A stretch of 64,000 nt of DNA from JAJRVM01 sp963700515 (GTDB lineage Bacteria > Planctomycetota > Planctomycetia > Pirellulales > Pirellulaceae), in NCBI GenBank assembly GCA_963700515.1, contig CAVOXY010000030.1, forward strand, positions 1 to 64,000. The letters are read 5' to 3'. The notes under the pieces are model-generated. The model was not told where the DNA came from. It ran no database searches and saw nothing but the letters and a program-made list of their open reading frames with translations. Below are positions 63,021-64,000 of this stretch, in pieces. The stretch's first letter is position 1; each line of letters starts with the position of its first letter. The translations under genes and the position numbers were made by a program.

Positions 63021-63878
63021 ATGGGCATTCGACAATACAAACCGACGTCGGCGGGACGGCGCGGGGCTACCGTCAGCGATTTCGCTGAGCTGACGGAGGG
63101 GGCCAAGCCCGAGAAATCGTTGTTGCGGCCGATCCACAAGAAGGGGGGCCGGAACAACCAGGGTAAGATTACCGCGCGGCATCGCGGTGGTGGTCACAAG
63201 CGTCGTTATCGCGTGATCGACTTCCGGCGGAATAAGGATGGTGTGTCGGCGACGGTGGCTTCGTTCCAGTACGACCCGAATCGCAGTGCGCGGATTGCCT
63301 TGTTGCACTACGCGGATGGTGAGAAGCGATACATTTTGGCTCCAGACTCGCTGGAGGTTGGGGCCACGCTCGAAAGCGGGCCCGAAGCGCCTCCGACGGT
63401 CGGCAACTGCTTGCCGCTGAAGAAGATCCCGTTGGGGACGGCGATTCACAATATTGAGCTGTTGCCGGGGCATGGCGGTTGTCTCTGTCGCAGTGCGGGC
63501 ACGAACGCCATGTTGGTGGCGCGGGAAGCGGATTGGGCTCAGATCACGTTGCCCAGCGGAGAGATTCGACGTGTTCCGTCGCTCTGTCGGGCCACGATCG
63601 GCAAGGTGGGAAATGCGGATCACATGGCGGTGCGTCTGGGCAAGGCGGGCCGCAACCGATGGTTGGGATGGCGGCCGCACGTGCGTGGTACGGCGATGAA
63701 TCCGATTGACCATCCGCACGGTGGTGGTGAGGGGCGTACAAAGGGTGGACGGCATCCGGTCAGTCCGACGGGCAAGCCGGCCAAGGGTGGTTCGACGCGT
63801 CAACGTCGCAAGCCCTCCAATGCATCGATCGTCCGGCGTCGGCGTTCGAGGCGGTATGGTCAATTGCGGTTGAAATAG
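63021..63878 (+). CDS. rplB: Large ribosomal subunit protein L2
   Basis: 285 residues. L2 is needed for subunit joining and peptidyl transferase activity. GRNNQGKITARHRGGGHKRRYR at about 50-71, HNIELLPGHGG, and MNPIDHPHGGGEGRTKGGRHPVSPTGKP with the key histidine near residue 232 are conserved. Confidence 0.97.
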   Translation: MGIRQYKPTSAGRRGATVSDFAELTEGAKPEKSLLRPIHKKGGRNNQGKITARHRGGGHKRRYRVIDFRRNKDGVSATVASFQYDPNRSARIALLHYADGEKRYILAPDSLEVGATLESGPEAPPTVGNCLPLKKIPLGTAIHNIELLPGHGGCLCRSAGTNAMLVAREADWAQITLPSGEIRRVPSLCRATIGKVGNADHMAVRLGKAGRNRWLGWRPHVRGTAMNPIDHPHGGGEGRTKGGRHPVSPTGKPAKGGSTRQRRKPSNASIVRRRRSRRYGQLRLK

Positions 63879-63902
63879 AGCCACTGGGGATAAGGGTCTG
63901 TT

Positions 63903-64000
63903 ATGGGTAGGTCGCTCAAAAAAGGGCCGTATGTCGATTTCAAGGTGTACCGCAAGGTCCAGCAGCAGCTGGAATCGGGCAACAAGGATCCGATTAAGAC
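63903..64000 (+). CDS. rpsS: Small ribosomal subunit protein S19, 5' part
   Basis: Truncated by the window end. The first 32 codons read MGRSLKKGPYVDFKVYRKVQ and continue; GRSLKKGP is the S19 signature. ATG at 63903 with GGGATAAGGG about 9 bases upstream. Confidence 0.93.
   Translation, partial: MGRSLKKGPYVDFKVYRKVQQQLESGNKDPIK

Overview
This 64 kb window is GC-rich bacterial chromosome, most likely from the Planctomycetota and probably Pirellulales-like. That placement is an inference from protein character. It rests on a sigma-70 protein with a long helix-turn-helix-rich N-terminus, the form of L11 and of the EF-G-like protein, a divergent MnmE-like GTPase without its C-terminal cysteine motif, several secreted proteins of unknown function, a Tat-exported TIM-barrel protein and REP-like palindromes. 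There is no phage, insertion sequence, CRISPR array or rRNA gene.

Layout. 1-3305 (+): end of lipA, a lipoyl-like domain protein, a double zinc-ribbon protein, LemA and an HtpX-like M48 protease. 3369-10117 (-): an acetate/acyl-CoA block made of an acetyl-CoA hydrolase/transferase fused to a GNAT domain, an ADP-forming acyl-CoA synthetase and acetyl-CoA synthetase. 10518-16028 (-): a MATE transporter, then PIG-L deacetylase, zinc dehydrogenase and DegT aminotransferase genes, with a palindromic repeat cluster at the 3' end. 16363-21892: a PEP-synthase regulatory protein (+), rplM-rpsI (-) and a three-gene proton-translocating transhydrogenase operon (+). 21999-39616: mostly minus-strand genes, namely sulfotransferase, panB with a thioredoxin-like DUF255 protein, FxsA, a TPR protein, a sugar isomerase-like protein, a methyltransferase, mnmE-like, coaX, obg, rpmA and two unknown exported proteins. 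40379-64000 (+): the sigma factor, then tRNA-Thr/Tyr/Gly/Thr-tuf-tRNA-Trp-secE-nusG-rplKAJL-rpoBC-rpsLG-fusA-rpsJ-rplCDWB-rpsS. This is the tufB, beta, str and S10 operons laid end to end.

A dominant feature is the number of single-base frameshifts. About 18 genes, including tuf, fusA, rplK, obg, coaX and pntAB, read as two or more overlapping frames whose joined translation gives a normal full-length protein. Several breaks fall in short G/C runs. Essential single-copy genes are affected, so I read these as uncorrected indels in the assembly and not as pseudogenes. Such genes are given below as one span each with the break positions. rpoB and rpoC (8.3 kb) are clean.

Functionally the right third is the core transcription and translation block. 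The left two thirds are ordinary metabolism (acetate activation, NADPH supply, pantothenate/CoA, lipoate) plus poorly known exported proteins. I see no convincing new defence or mobile system. The most unusual items are the sigma factor architecture, the divergent MnmE-like and EF-G-like GTPases, the lipoyl domain lacking its lysine, the aminotransferase/dehydrogenase/deacetylase trio, and a REP-like repeat that supplies a gene's stop codon.
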